A DNA stretch of 64,000 nucleotides from Leptolyngbya boryana PCC 6306 (GTDB lineage Bacteria; Cyanobacteriota; Cyanobacteriia; Leptolyngbyales; Leptolyngbyaceae). Each line of letters opens with the position of its first letter. Within the stretch, counting starts at the first letter, position 1. Under the pieces are notes generated by a model, which worked only from the letters and a program-made list of their open reading frames with translations, searched no databases and was not told the origin of the DNA. Below are positions 23,861 through 33,940 of the stretch, one piece after another. The stretch covers positions 1,444,577-1,508,576 of the forward strand of contig NZ_KB731324.1 of assembly GCF_000353285.1 (NCBI RefSeq), given 5' to 3'. The translations under genes and the position numbers were made by a program.

Positions 23861-25759
23861 ATGCGGATTTTAATTGTTGAAGATGATGAGGCGATCGCGA
23901 ATTTAGTTGCGCAATCGCTCAAAGCACATCACTATGCAGTTGATATTGCTGATGATGGTTCGATCGGCTGGGAATGCGCAGAAAGCACCACTTATGACTT
24001 AATTCTGCTCGATGTGGATTTGCCCAAACTCGATGGCATTTCACTTTGTCAGCAACTTCGCGATCGCCGCTGTGAAACGCCAATTTTGTTGATGACCGCA
24101 AAAAATGCAACCGAACATCGCATTCGAGGATTGGATGCAGGAGCAGATGATTACTTAGTCAAGCCGATCGACTTGGGAGAACTACAAGCACGAGTTCGAG
24201 CACTCCTGAGACGCGGTGTTGTGGGAGCGTCGCTGTTAGAAGTTGGAGATTTGCGGCTTGATCCGCAATCGTGCCAAGTTACTTATGCCGAGGAACTATT
24301 ATCGCTGACCCCGAAGGAATATAGCCTTTTAGAGCTATTTCTGCGTCATCCTGCCCGTGTATTTAGCTGTGGAGACATTATTGAGCATCTATGGACGTTT
24401 GATGATCCCCCGCAAGAAGACAGCGTTAAATCCCATATCAAAGGCTTGCGACAGAAATTAAAAGCCGTCGGTGCAGTCAATTGGATTGAGAATGTCTACG
24501 GATTAGGCTATCGATTGAATCAAACCATCGGAAAAGAAGAGAAGAAAACGACGATCGATGACGCGAAAACAATCGCTTCTCCGGTTTCTGAACCCGAAGT
24601 CCCCGATTCTGAACCATACAATCAAGCGGTAGCGCAACTTTGGAATCAGTATCGTGGGTTAATGGAAGAACGCCTAACAGTGCTACAGCAAGCCGTTCAA
24701 GCGTTGAGGACTGAGACGTTAACCGAGGATATGCAGCAAGCGGCAGAACGAGCGGCGCATAAATTGGCGGGCGTATTGGGAATGTTCGAGCGTCCCGAAG
24801 GCACTCAGATTGCGCGTCAGCTTGAGGAACTTTTTTCAGGACAGCTAAATTCTCAACAGCACCCCGCACTCCAGTTGCTCGTTCAACAGTTGAGTCAAGT
24901 ATTGGAGATTGAGCAGTCGAGCATCGAGCAGATTGAAGTTCAAATTGAAGTTCAACCCATTACGACACCTGCTTCGATTCGATCGTGGAACATTCTCGCA
25001 GTCGATGATGATCCGATCATTCTCGCCACGTTAAAGCAACAACTTGAACCTTGGGGAATGCGCGTCACGGCGATCGAGAATCCCTTACAATTTTGGACGA
25101 TTCTACCCAGCGTTAATCCGGATCTGATGATTTTGGATGTGGAGATGCCGCAACTCAATGGAGTCGCACTCTGTCAAGCGATTCGAGCGAATCCAACTTG
25201 GCAAAGTTTGCCGATCGTCTTCCTCACTGCTCATCAAGACCCTGCAACGGTTCAGCAAATTTTTGCAGCGGGAGCCGATGATTATGTGGTTAAACCTGTG
25301 GTTGGGCACGAATTAATTTCACGGATTACCCAACGATTAGAGCGAATTCGATTGCTGCAAACATTGTCCACTAAAGATTCGATCACTGGACTTTCCAATC
25401 AATATCATTCGAGTCAAGTGATCGCGACGCTCATAACACAAACCCAATCGGGCTGTTTTGCGATCGCATATCTGCCAACACTCAGACAAATCAATATTCA
25501 ACAAGGTCACGCCGCTGGAAATCAAACCTTGAAACAATTAAGTCAACATTTAGAAATGACTTTTAACAACGCAGCAATCTTAGGATATTGGGGGAATGGA
25601 GAATTTGCGATTGCACTTTCTCACACTTCAAAAGAAGCCTTGCAAAAACAACTCTCAGCCATCCCAATGAGGTATGAATTTGCAATTGTGCAATATCCAG
25701 TCGATGGATTTACTGTACAAGCGCTGTATCAAGCTGCAAGTCTCTGCTTAGAAGGTTAA
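23861..25759 (+). CDS. Multidomain response regulator REC-wHTH-HPt-REC-GGDEF-like, 632 aa
   Basis: REC1 (residues 1-118, phosphoacceptor Asp51 in LILLDVDLP) is followed by an OmpR/PhoB winged helix (about 128-222: LTPKEYSLLELFL, VKSHIKGLRQKL, VYGLGYRL), an HPt-like helical domain (about 250-350, with AAERAAHKLAG), REC2 (about 378-495, LMILDVEMPQ) and a GGDEF-like domain (about 505-630) in which the signature reads WGNGEF, so cyclase activity is doubtful. It should bind DNA and also relay phosphate. ATG 23861 starts the REC domain. It lies 4 nt before the hybrid kinase gene, a likely cognate pair. Confidence 0.9.
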   Translation: MRILIVEDDEAIANLVAQSLKAHHYAVDIADDGSIGWECAESTTYDLILLDVDLPKLDGISLCQQLRDRRCETPILLMTAKNATEHRIRGLDAGADDYLVKPIDLGELQARVRALLRRGVVGASLLEVGDLRLDPQSCQVTYAEELLSLTPKEYSLLELFLRHPARVFSCGDIIEHLWTFDDPPQEDSVKSHIKGLRQKLKAVGAVNWIENVYGLGYRLNQTIGKEEKKTTIDDAKTIASPVSEPEVPDSEPYNQAVAQLWNQYRGLMEERLTVLQQAVQALRTETLTEDMQQAAERAAHKLAGVLGMFERPEGTQIARQLEELFSGQLNSQQHPALQLLVQQLSQVLEIEQSSIEQIEVQIEVQPITTPASIRSWNILAVDDDPIILATLKQQLEPWGMRVTAIENPLQFWTILPSVNPDLMILDVEMPQLNGVALCQAIRANPTWQSLPIVFLTAHQDPATVQQIFAAGADDYVVKPVVGHELISRITQRLERIRLLQTLSTKDSITGLSNQYHSSQVIATLITQTQSGCFAIAYLPTLRQINIQQGHAAGNQTLKQLSQHLEMTFNNAAILGYWGNGEFAIALSHTSKEALQKQLSAIPMRYEFAIVQYPVDGFTVQALYQAASLCLEG

Positions 25760-25763
25760 ACCT

Positions 25764-28700
25764 ATGAGTAACGCCTCTAATTCAGTTCCGCAACTCCAAC
25801 GCGACGATTTGATTACTGTTCTAGAGTCAGCCGTTGATTTGATTGGAATTGCCGATGCGGAAGGCAGAACGCTTTATGTCAACCCTGCAACCCGCCGAGT
25901 CATGGGGTTTGGAGAGACCGAAGACATTTTACAGAAACGCATTCTAGACTATCATTCCCCCGAAGCTGCTAAGTTTCTGATGGAAGAAGCTTTTCCGATT
26001 GCTTTACAACACGGAATTTGGATGGGCGAAACGCGCCTGCTGAGGACGGATGGACAAGAGATTCCAACGTCTCAAGTGATCATGACGCACAAAAATCCAG
26101 ATGGATCGTTGAAGTTCGTTTCTTCAATGATGCGAGACATTACCGAGCAAAAAGCGATCGAAGAACAACTTCGACGTAGTAATGCGTTGCTCAAGGCTCA
26201 GCAAGAAGCCTCGATCGATGGCATCCTAGTTGCAGACGAACACCGCAACATTGTTGATTACAATCAAAAGTTCTGTGAAATCTGGCGATTGCCACAAATT
26301 CTAACGGCTAGAAGCTCGCGTCAGATTGCAGAAATGGTTGCAGATCAGGTAGAAGACCCAGAAGCTTTTTTAGCAGACATCGAAGCGCTTTATCAGAACT
26401 TAGATGAAGTTCTGCACGATGAGCTTTTGTTGAAAGATGGACGAACGATCGAACGCCATAGTAAAGCAGTAAAGTCTCCAACAGGCGAATATTACGGGCG
26501 GATTTCGTTCTTTCGAGATATCACCGAGCGTAAGAGTGCTGAGAAAGCACTTCGTCGTAGTGAAGGTCGATATCGTGCCTTTGTCACCGCAACGGCTCAA
26601 GCGGTTTGGATGACCAATGCTCAAGGAGAAGTAGTCGAAGATATTCCGCTTTGGTGTGCGCTCACGGGACGCAGCGCCGAAAGTGCAAAAGGCTGGGGAT
26701 GGCTTGAAAGCGTTCATCCCGACGATCGCGCTCCTACCGCACAGGTTTGGTTAGACGCAGTCAATTCTGGAACAATCTATGAAGTTGAACAACGGGTGCA
26801 GATAGCATCGGGTGAATATCGATTGTTTGCGGTGCGAGGTGTCCCCATTTTCGATGAGCAGGGCAAGATTCAAGAGTGGATTGGAACGCAAACCGACATC
26901 ACTGAACAAAAACAAGCCGAAGAAGCATTGCGGCATCAGAATGCTTTACTCCAAGCGCAACAACAAGCCTTACAGCGCAGTGAACTCAAATATCGCAATC
27001 TGTTTGAAACCGCTCAAGTTGGCATCTACCGAATTCGCTTAGAAGATGGGCTAATTCTAGAAGCAAATCCGTATGCGATCGCGGCTCTTGGTTACGATTG
27101 CGCTGATGAAGTCGTTGCTAAGAAATACACGATCGATTTCTATGCCGATCTCAGCGATCGAGACATCATTCTCGATGAAATTCAAAAGCATGGCAAAGTC
27201 ACGAACTATGAAATGCAGTTTCGTTATCGGGATGGATCATTGCGATGGGGAATGTTTACTTTGTCGATCAATGCTGCCGAAAATGTTTTAGAGTCTGTCT
27301 TTACCGATATTACCTCCCGCAGACAAACCGAAGAAGCGCTGCGGCGGAGTGAACTGAAATACCGTCATTTGTTCGAGAATTCTCAAGTTGGGATTGGACG
27401 CACCCGCATCGAAGATGGTTTATTTCTCGATGCGAATCAACGCTGTGCGGATATTCTGCGGCTTGAATCGGCAAGCGACTTGATTGATAAACGCTACACC
27501 AGCGAGTTTCAGGTTGATCCGCAGGCACGGCAGTTGATGTTGAATGCTCTTCAGCAAAACGAAGAAGTACGCGATTTAGAAACGCAATTGCATCGAGCAG
27601 ACGATTCAACAGGTTGGGGCTTGTTTTCGCTGCGTCCGAGCTTAGAAGAAGGCTGCTTTGAGTTCGTGATTGTGGATATCAGCGATCGTAAAGCTGCCGA
27701 AGAATCACTGCAACGTCGCGCTGGACTCGATAACTTACTCAGTCAAATCTCTCGACAGTTCATTGACCAAGATGCAGAAACCGCAATTGGGGAAGCTTTG
27801 GAGCTGATTACTCGCCATATTGGTGCAGAGCGCGGCTGCATCTTCGAGTACTGGAACAATCACGGTGAATGTCAATTGTTGTACGAATGGTGTGGTGAGA
27901 ATATTGCTCCCTTAACTCCTGAAGCAAGAGGGTCGAGTGTTCCTGAATTTCCCGTTCTACACCAGCAGATTCTTTCAGGAGAAGCCTTATATACGACCAA
28001 TATCGCAATGATTCCGGACTCTCCAGAACGACGGTTATTTATGCAACAGTCGATTCAGTCGTTAATGGCAGTGCCCGTGATTTACCAGGGAAACGTAACG
28101 GGCTTTATGGGGGTGGACACGACTCATTTTCAGAAAGCTTGGAGTCAGGAGGATATTAACAGCCTCAGATTGGTGGGTGAACTCATTGCGATCGGACGAG
28201 CCAGATACAAAGCCGAAGCCGATTTACGTATCGCGAAAGAAGCGGCGGAAACAGCAAATCTCGCAAAGAGTACGTTTCTTGCCAACATGAGCCATGAACT
28301 GAGAACGCCGTTGAATGCAATTCTTGGATTTGCTCAATTGATGGAGCGTGAGGTTGCACTGTCCGATCGACAACGCAATTCGCTTGCCATTATCAATCGC
28401 AGTGGTGAACATTTGCTAGATCTGATCAATGATGTATTGGAGATGTCCAAGATTGAAGCCGGACGAACGACGTTAAACCTGGTTTCCTTTGATTTGCATC
28501 ATCTTTTGTACACGCTACAAGAAATGTTTTTAATGCGGGCAAAGGCAAAGCATCTTGCGTTGAATTTTACGATCGCACCTAATCTTCCGCAGTACATCCA
28601 AACCGACGAAAACAAGCTCCGACAAGTCTTGATCAATTTGCTCAGCAATGCGATGAAGTTTACAGACCACGGCAGCATTACGCTCGAAGCAACGGTGCAA

Positions 28701-29636
28701 TCCGAAACAATGCTCCAATTCAAAGTCCAAGACACGGGACAAGGCATTGCTCCCGAAGAATTTGACCAGCTATTTCGCACCTTTATTCAAACTCATAGCG
28801 GTTCCCAATTGCGAGAAGGTACTGGGCTTGGATTAACGATTAGTCGTCGCTTTGTGCGATTGATGGGCGGTGATATTCAGGTTGAATCGACAGTCGGACA
28901 AGGATCAACGTTTTCATTTGGGATTCAAATCGCGATCGCGAATCCCAAAGATGTTATACCCATGCTGAATTCAAAACGGGTGTTGCAGCTTACACCACAA
29001 CAATCGAGCTATCGAATTTTAGTCGTAGACGATCGCGCTGAAAATCGAGAATTCGTAGAACAATTGCTCACAATGGTGGGCTTTGAAACGAGATCAGCAA
29101 TCAATGGAGAAGATGCGATAGCACAATGGCAACACTGGCAGCCGCACTTGATTTTGATGGATATGCGAATGCCCATCATGGATGGCTACGAAGCAACTCG
29201 ACAAATTCGCGCGCTGGAATCGGCTCAGACTCGATCGAAGATCTTAGCGTTAACTGCCAGTGCCTTTGAAGAACAACGCGCTTCGATCTTGGCGGCTGGC
29301 TGTGATGACTTATTAGCAAAACCGTTTCGAGAAGCTCACTTATTTGAGAAATTAGCTCAGCATCTTGGTGTGAACTATGTCTACGAGGAAGAGACAACAC
29401 CCTCAACTGAACCAACGTTAGAACTAACTCGTGAGATGCTAGATTCGATGCCTTCTGCTTGGATTGCCCAACTACATCAAGCATCGCTCGCGGTAGATGC
29501 TGATCAAATTTTGCAATTAATTCAGCAAATTCCAAAATCTGAGCAGCAAATCGCGATAGCATTAACCGAGCTAGTTCAACAGTTTGGCTTTGACGAAATC
29601 GCCGAGCTTTCTCAATCCGAGAATCACACAATCTGA
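25764..29636 (+). CDS. Hybrid histidine kinase with five PAS domains, GAF and REC, 1290 aa
   Basis: Five PAS domains (about residues 12-130, 137-255, 268-385, 405-515, 525-640) with 'DITE/DIS' PAC endings are followed by GAF (about 655-815), HisKA with His844 (FLANMSHELRTPLN), HATPase (NLLSNAMKF, DTGQGIAPEE, GTGLGLTIS) and a REC domain with Asp1133 (LILMDMRMP), then a 90-residue helical tail. No TM segment is seen, so sensing is cytoplasmic; the ligands or chromophores are unknown. It is transcribed with the REC-wHTH regulator upstream. Confidence 0.92.
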   Translation: MSNASNSVPQLQRDDLITVLESAVDLIGIADAEGRTLYVNPATRRVMGFGETEDILQKRILDYHSPEAAKFLMEEAFPIALQHGIWMGETRLLRTDGQEIPTSQVIMTHKNPDGSLKFVSSMMRDITEQKAIEEQLRRSNALLKAQQEASIDGILVADEHRNIVDYNQKFCEIWRLPQILTARSSRQIAEMVADQVEDPEAFLADIEALYQNLDEVLHDELLLKDGRTIERHSKAVKSPTGEYYGRISFFRDITERKSAEKALRRSEGRYRAFVTATAQAVWMTNAQGEVVEDIPLWCALTGRSAESAKGWGWLESVHPDDRAPTAQVWLDAVNSGTIYEVEQRVQIASGEYRLFAVRGVPIFDEQGKIQEWIGTQTDITEQKQAEEALRHQNALLQAQQQALQRSELKYRNLFETAQVGIYRIRLEDGLILEANPYAIAALGYDCADEVVAKKYTIDFYADLSDRDIILDEIQKHGKVTNYEMQFRYRDGSLRWGMFTLSINAAENVLESVFTDITSRRQTEEALRRSELKYRHLFENSQVGIGRTRIEDGLFLDANQRCADILRLESASDLIDKRYTSEFQVDPQARQLMLNALQQNEEVRDLETQLHRADDSTGWGLFSLRPSLEEGCFEFVIVDISDRKAAEESLQRRAGLDNLLSQISRQFIDQDAETAIGEALELITRHIGAERGCIFEYWNNHGECQLLYEWCGENIAPLTPEARGSSVPEFPVLHQQILSGEALYTTNIAMIPDSPERRLFMQQSIQSLMAVPVIYQGNVTGFMGVDTTHFQKAWSQEDINSLRLVGELIAIGRARYKAEADLRIAKEAAETANLAKSTFLANMSHELRTPLNAILGFAQLMEREVALSDRQRNSLAIINRSGEHLLDLINDVLEMSKIEAGRTTLNLVSFDLHHLLYTLQEMFLMRAKAKHLALNFTIAPNLPQYIQTDENKLRQVLINLLSNAMKFTDHGSITLEATVQSETMLQFKVQDTGQGIAPEEFDQLFRTFIQTHSGSQLREGTGLGLTISRRFVRLMGGDIQVESTVGQGSTFSFGIQIAIANPKDVIPMLNSKRVLQLTPQQSSYRILVVDDRAENREFVEQLLTMVGFETRSAINGEDAIAQWQHWQPHLILMDMRMPIMDGYEATRQIRALESAQTRSKILALTASAFEEQRASILAAGCDDLLAKPFREAHLFEKLAQHLGVNYVYEEETTPSTEPTLELTREMLDSMPSAWIAQLHQASLAVDADQILQLIQQIPKSEQQIAIALTELVQQFGFDEIAELSQSENHTI

Positions 29637-29672
29637 TGCTCGATCAAGATCAGCAACGATCGCTACAGCAAG

Positions 29673-30434
29673 CTAATTGAGCCAAGTGATTGATTGCATA
29701 ATCTCAATCGCTTGATTTGGAGTAATCGTATTCTGGCACAGAGGTGATCCACCTTTGTAGTAAGCGTCCCGAGCAGTATCGCCTCCACTGATGCGATAGA
29801 ACGGACCCACACCTGCCCAATCCGTTAATAAATTGGGCTGTGGTGAATCAAGCTGCTCTGCTGAAGGCGTTTTGAATTCGCCATTTTCTTGACCAAATAG
29901 CAGCGAAGTTTCTCCCAACAACTCGGTCTTGACTTTCGCTGCATACTCTCTCGGCACACCACCCACTCCGCCGCCTGTCGCTTCGATGGCAAAGCAGCTA
30001 TTCTGTTCAGCATTGCGATAAACAATGCCGTATTGTGGCCCAAACCGACAAGTGCCTTTCTCTGAACGAGACGCATTTTCAGGGCAAGGTTCGGTATCAA
30101 CTTTGATGACCGTATAGCCTGCTGGAATCGCGCTTGGAACTGCGATCTCAATCCCTAACGATTTGAGTGAAGCTTGCTGAGACGGACTCAAGCCCCCGAT
30201 TTGCTCTGATTGAGAGTTGTCAGAACTAACATTACTCGCATCGTGAGAAACTTGTACCGATTGATTCGAGTTCTGTGCAACTTCAACCGAACGATTGCTC
30301 TTAGAGGGTGGAGCAGATGCTACTTCAACCGGACTGCTTTTAGAAGATGGAGCAGATGCATAAATGTTCAGACAGGCACTGGAGCCTAAAGCGAGAGCAA
30401 CAGTCAACGGCAGGAGAGCAAAATGGCGCTTCAT
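29673..30434 (-). CDS. Secreted lipoprotein-like protein, 253 aa
   Basis: A signal sequence with a possible lipobox (LPLTVALALGSSAC) is followed by a Ser/Val-rich low-complexity linker with repeated SKS-P/R-VEVA units (residues about 30-70), and a C-terminal globular domain with conserved Cys (EPCPENA, GTCRFG, NSCFAIE, PLCQNT). It resembles small secreted proteins common in cyanobacteria, with unknown function. It converges on the hybrid kinase gene. Confidence 0.6.
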   Translation of the reverse strand: MKRHFALLPLTVALALGSSACLNIYASAPSSKSSPVEVASAPPSKSNRSVEVAQNSNQSVQVSHDASNVSSDNSQSEQIGGLSPSQQASLKSLGIEIAVPSAIPAGYTVIKVDTEPCPENASRSEKGTCRFGPQYGIVYRNAEQNSCFAIEATGGGVGGVPREYAAKVKTELLGETSLLFGQENGEFKTPSAEQLDSPQPNLLTDWAGVGPFYRISGGDTARDAYYKGGSPLCQNTITPNQAIEIMQSITWLN

Positions 30435-30455
30435 AACGGTTGGGAAGGAGATACG

Positions 30456-31460
30456 TTAAAGTTTGACAGCTTCAATAATGCTGAGCATTGAAGGTGTGGG
30501 AATGACTCGTGTCAGTTCAAAGCCATTCGATCGCAGCAACGATCGATATTCTGCTTCAGTGCGTTCTCTTCCACCCGTCATCAATAACATAATCATGTCA
30601 ATCAACTTGGCTGGAGATGGTTCATTACCAGGTGGAAGAATGCTTTCAACTAGCAGCAATTTGCCGTGATCTGGCATGGCTCGATGACAATTGTTCAGAA
30701 TGATCGAGGACTTTTCATCATCCCAATCATGAATAATCCATCGCATCACATAAGCATCACCCCCCGTTGGAACAGACTCAAAGAAATTTCCAGCAATCCG
30801 TTGAAGATTTCTATCGTCCTCAATATTCCCAATCACTTCGGGTAAATCGAACAGAATGCCTTTAAGATGAGGATTCGCTTGCAGAATCGTAGAAATTAAG
30901 CTGCCTTGCGCTCCACCGACATCAACGATCGTATTGAACTGAGAAAAGTCATAGCTTGCAGTCACCGCTTGCGCGATCGCAATTCCCATACTCGACATCG
31001 ATTGTGAGAAGATGTGTCCATCTTCAGGATGTTGAGCGAAGTGCTGCCAAATGTTCATTCCCGCAGCCTGATCAAACGCAATCTCGCCTGTTTTCAAGCT
31101 GTGTAATCCATTGTTCCAGCCTAAAGAATGGTCGTATCCCATTTGCGCCATGACTGCATACCGCATTGAAGCTGGATGATCACTTTTGAGGGTTGCAGCC
31201 AGCGGAGTCAGCGCAAACTGTTGATCAGATACTTCAGTAAAGACACCAATACTGGCTAAAGCACGCAGAAGTCGATACAGCGATCGCGGATCAGTATTGG
31301 TTCCGGCGGCAAGTTGAGCGATCGTTTTCGGTTGGTCGTCAAATAAATCGGCAACTCCTAACTTGGCTGCAAGATAGAGCGATCGAGCAATCCAGAATCC
31401 ACTAATGAGATTGAGCATTGCTTCTTGAGGAGCAACTTCGATTCTTTCCATTGTCAACAT
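30456..31460 (-). CDS. SAM-dependent O-methyltransferase (acetylserotonin/hydroxyneurosporene type)
   Basis: The 334-aa protein has an N-terminal dimerisation domain (AKLGVADLFDDQPKTIAQLAAGTNTDPRSLYRLLRALASIGVF) and a Rossmann methyltransferase domain with VDVGGAQGSLI (SAM-binding motif I), LFDLPEVI, and IIHDWDDEKS with the catalytic HDW region. This family methylates hydroxyl groups of small aromatic or carotenoid-like substrates; the substrate cannot be told. ATG 31460 has TGGAG 9 nt upstream. The VOC-like gene lies 37 nt upstream in the same direction, likely an operon. Confidence 0.85.
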   Translation of the reverse strand: MLTMERIEVAPQEAMLNLISGFWIARSLYLAAKLGVADLFDDQPKTIAQLAAGTNTDPRSLYRLLRALASIGVFTEVSDQQFALTPLAATLKSDHPASMRYAVMAQMGYDHSLGWNNGLHSLKTGEIAFDQAAGMNIWQHFAQHPEDGHIFSQSMSSMGIAIAQAVTASYDFSQFNTIVDVGGAQGSLISTILQANPHLKGILFDLPEVIGNIEDDRNLQRIAGNFFESVPTGGDAYVMRWIIHDWDDEKSSIILNNCHRAMPDHGKLLLVESILPPGNEPSPAKLIDMIMLLMTGGRERTEAEYRSLLRSNGFELTRVIPTPSMLSIIEAVKL

Positions 31461-31497
31461 GATGTCTTTCACTCCAAGTAATGTTCAACAGTAATAG

Positions 31498-31974
31498 TTA
31501 AGCTTCAACGAGTTGGGCGGCAGCTTGATTGAAAAATGCCTCAAAGACACCTGGCTGTGCGAACTGTAAATAGTCCTTCGCCAGTTCAGGCGTGAGAAAT
31601 TCAAGCATTAACTTGTTTTCCACCCAGAATTCGATCACTTTGAAGGGGCCGCGATCGCACAGTCTAACCAGCCAGCCTTCCCGGTTTGCAATTTCTCCAA
31701 TCTGCTCTAAAGAAGTAGGAACGGAAATCGCTGCATGAATCGAAGTAAACGATTGAGCCATATTTCCAGTAGAGAATTCAACTTCTTCTAGCCCTGGAGT
31801 CAGTTGAGTATCCGCCGGATAAAGTTCGATTCCAGTTCCATACTCGTCTCCAACGACTACCATATAGCTTCCCGGATGCGGCGGAAAAGGAAAACAACGA
31901 CCTTGTAAAACTTCTGCTAGTACATTTCCAACGTGTAATGGCTGATTCACGGCAACCGAAATATGATGCAACAT
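31498..31974 (-). CDS. VOC/glyoxalase-fold-like protein, 158 aa
   Basis: It begins MLHHISVAV, a typical beta1 of the vicinal-oxygen-chelate fold (H at position 4), followed by a helix and a GIELYPA strand. Typical metal ligands after the first are unclear, so it may bind a ligand rather than catalyse. It is co-transcribed with the downstream O-methyltransferase, suggesting a joint small-molecule modification role (inference). Confidence 0.5.
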   Translation of the reverse strand: MLHHISVAVNQPLHVGNVLAEVLQGRCFPFPPHPGSYMVVVGDEYGTGIELYPADTQLTPGLEEVEFSTGNMAQSFTSIHAAISVPTSLEQIGEIANREGWLVRLCDRGPFKVIEFWVENKLMLEFLTPELAKDYLQFAQPGVFEAFFNQAAAQLVEA

Positions 31975-32082
31975 AATAACCTCTGAGAAAGTTCTGAATT
32001 GGATACATCAGCTTTAACTTGCTGATGACCCTTAAAGTAAGGAACGATCGAGGAAAAGTCGGGGAGATGCTGAAAAAAATCT

Positions 32083-32278
32083 ACCTGTAAATTTCGGTTG
32101 AACGTTGATCGCGCTCTCCCGCCCGTGATTGAAAATCACGGTCTAACCGTGCGAAGTCTCTAAAGAGACTGCCGGAATACAGCGATGCAGTCCCTTCAGG
32201 GACTTCGCACAGTTAGCACGGGGTTTTAAACCCTGTGCGGGAGAGCGCGATCAACAAATCAATCCGAAATTTGCAGGT
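32083..32278. repeat. 196-bp foldback (MITE-like) element
   Basis: The ends ACCTG-AAATTTCGG and CCGAAATTTGCAGGT are inverted. Inside them are 19-bp perfect arms GTTGATCGCGCTCTCCCGC (32104-32122) and its complement (32237-32255). Further nested hairpins (CCGTGATT/AATCACGG; GTGCGAAGTC/GACTTCGCAC) fill the middle. It has no ORF and occupies most of the 415-bp gap between the VOC gene and the REC-PAS kinase. The structure fits a non-autonomous mobile repeat. Confidence 0.65.
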
Positions 32279-32388
32279 GGAAAAAATTTGGAACAACATC
32301 GAGAAAAGAAATTTTGTTTTGATGAAGGTTCTTTGGAGACTTACGGTCACGTCATAAAATCTGATGAGCGTTCCACTGAAGTTGTGTA

Positions 32389-33873
32389 ATGACCGAGTCC
32401 GATTTGCCGAAAGCTGACATTTTAGTCATTGACGACACCCCGGAAAATCTCAATCTGCTCTCAACAATGCTGATCGATCGCGGCTACAAAGTTCGGAGCG
32501 TGACAAAGGGTTCCACGGGCATTCGAGGCGCACAGGTGATGCCGCCGGATCTCATTTTGCTCGATGTCAATATGCCGCAGATGAATGGATACGAAGTCTG
32601 TGAACAGCTTAAAGCCGACGATCGCACTCGTGACATCCCCATTATTTTTATCAGTGCTTTAGAAGCGGTCAACGACAAAGTAAAAGCATTTCAAGCGGGC
32701 GGCGTTGACTACATTACAAAACCATTTCAAATCGAAGAAGTGCTGGCTCGAATTGAAACACATCTAACACTGCGGCGATTACAAAATCAACTGCAATCGA
32801 AAAATGAACAACTCCAGCAAGAGATCCGAGATCGTCAACACGCAGAAGAAAAGTTTGCAACCATTTTTCGGCAAAGTCCAAACCCGATCGCGATCGTGAC
32901 CATTCCTGAAGGTCAATTCATCGAAGTCAACTCTAGTTTCTTAAGCATTAGCGGCTACTCGCTGGATGAAGTGATTGGTTGTACGATCGCGCAATTACAT
33001 CTAGGTCGTGATATTGATGCGTTCATGCGTCGGCTTCAAACCCGGACTGCTTTTCACAATCTAGAGTTTGAATTGCTCACTCGTTCTCAAACTAGAAAAA
33101 ATATTTTACTTTCGGTTGATCACATTGACCTCAATGGCACATCCTATGCGCTGCTGATTGCGAATGACATTACCGAACGCAAACGCCTTGAAAACGAATT
33201 CATTTCCTTGGTCAGCCACGAACTTCGGACTCCGCTAACTTCAATGATGGGTTCGCTGGATCTACTCGGCAGCGGACAGTTAGGCAACCTCACCGAACAA
33301 GGGCAACAGGTTCTCAATATTGGCATCAAGAATGCTGAACGATTGATTCGATTAATCAATGACATTCTCGATCTCGAACGAATTCGCTCAGGCAAAATCA
33401 CGATGAATCTACGATCGTGCAATTTAGCCGACTTAATGACACAAGCCACCGAAGAAATGCAATCCATGGCGAATGGCTCAAACATTCAACTGATCACAGA
33501 GCCGCTATCGTTGTTTCTCACAGTAGATCCCGATCGCATTGTGCAGACCTTAACCAATCTGCTCAGCAATGCGATCAAATTCTCACAACCTAACAATCAA
33601 GTTTGGATGCAGGCACGATCGACGATTTCAAGCATCTGTATTAGTGTTTGTGACCAAGGACGAGGCATCCCTGCTCATCAGATCCAGACCATCTTCGAGC
33701 GATTTCAGCAGGTCGATGCCTCGGATGCCCGACAAAAGGGAGGAACTGGACTAGGACTTGCGATCTGTCGCAACATCGTCGAGCAACATGGCGGCAGAAT
33801 TTGGGTTGAAAGCATCGTCAATCAGGGCAGTACATTTCATGTTGAATTGCCGCTTAGCGATGAAACGATTTAA
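32389..33873 (+). CDS. REC-PAS-histidine kinase, 494 aa
   Basis: An N-terminal REC domain (Asp59 in LILLDVNMP), a coiled-coil linker (residues 128-152), a PAS domain (about 155-265, ending NDITERK), HisKA with His277 (SLVSHELRTPL) and a HATPase domain (NLLSNAIKF, DQGRGIP, GTGLGLAI). The layout, receiver first, means the kinase is probably switched by another phospho-donor. The CheY-like protein 67 nt downstream could be its output. Confidence 0.92.
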   Translation: MTESDLPKADILVIDDTPENLNLLSTMLIDRGYKVRSVTKGSTGIRGAQVMPPDLILLDVNMPQMNGYEVCEQLKADDRTRDIPIIFISALEAVNDKVKAFQAGGVDYITKPFQIEEVLARIETHLTLRRLQNQLQSKNEQLQQEIRDRQHAEEKFATIFRQSPNPIAIVTIPEGQFIEVNSSFLSISGYSLDEVIGCTIAQLHLGRDIDAFMRRLQTRTAFHNLEFELLTRSQTRKNILLSVDHIDLNGTSYALLIANDITERKRLENEFISLVSHELRTPLTSMMGSLDLLGSGQLGNLTEQGQQVLNIGIKNAERLIRLINDILDLERIRSGKITMNLRSCNLADLMTQATEEMQSMANGSNIQLITEPLSLFLTVDPDRIVQTLTNLLSNAIKFSQPNNQVWMQARSTISSICISVCDQGRGIPAHQIQTIFERFQQVDASDARQKGGTGLGLAICRNIVEQHGGRIWVESIVNQGSTFHVELPLSDETI

Positions 33874-33940
33874 GAATAGCTCCCCGACTTCTCCTCGATT
33901 CATTGCTACTTTGTGAATATCAGACCTCCAAAGATTAGAA

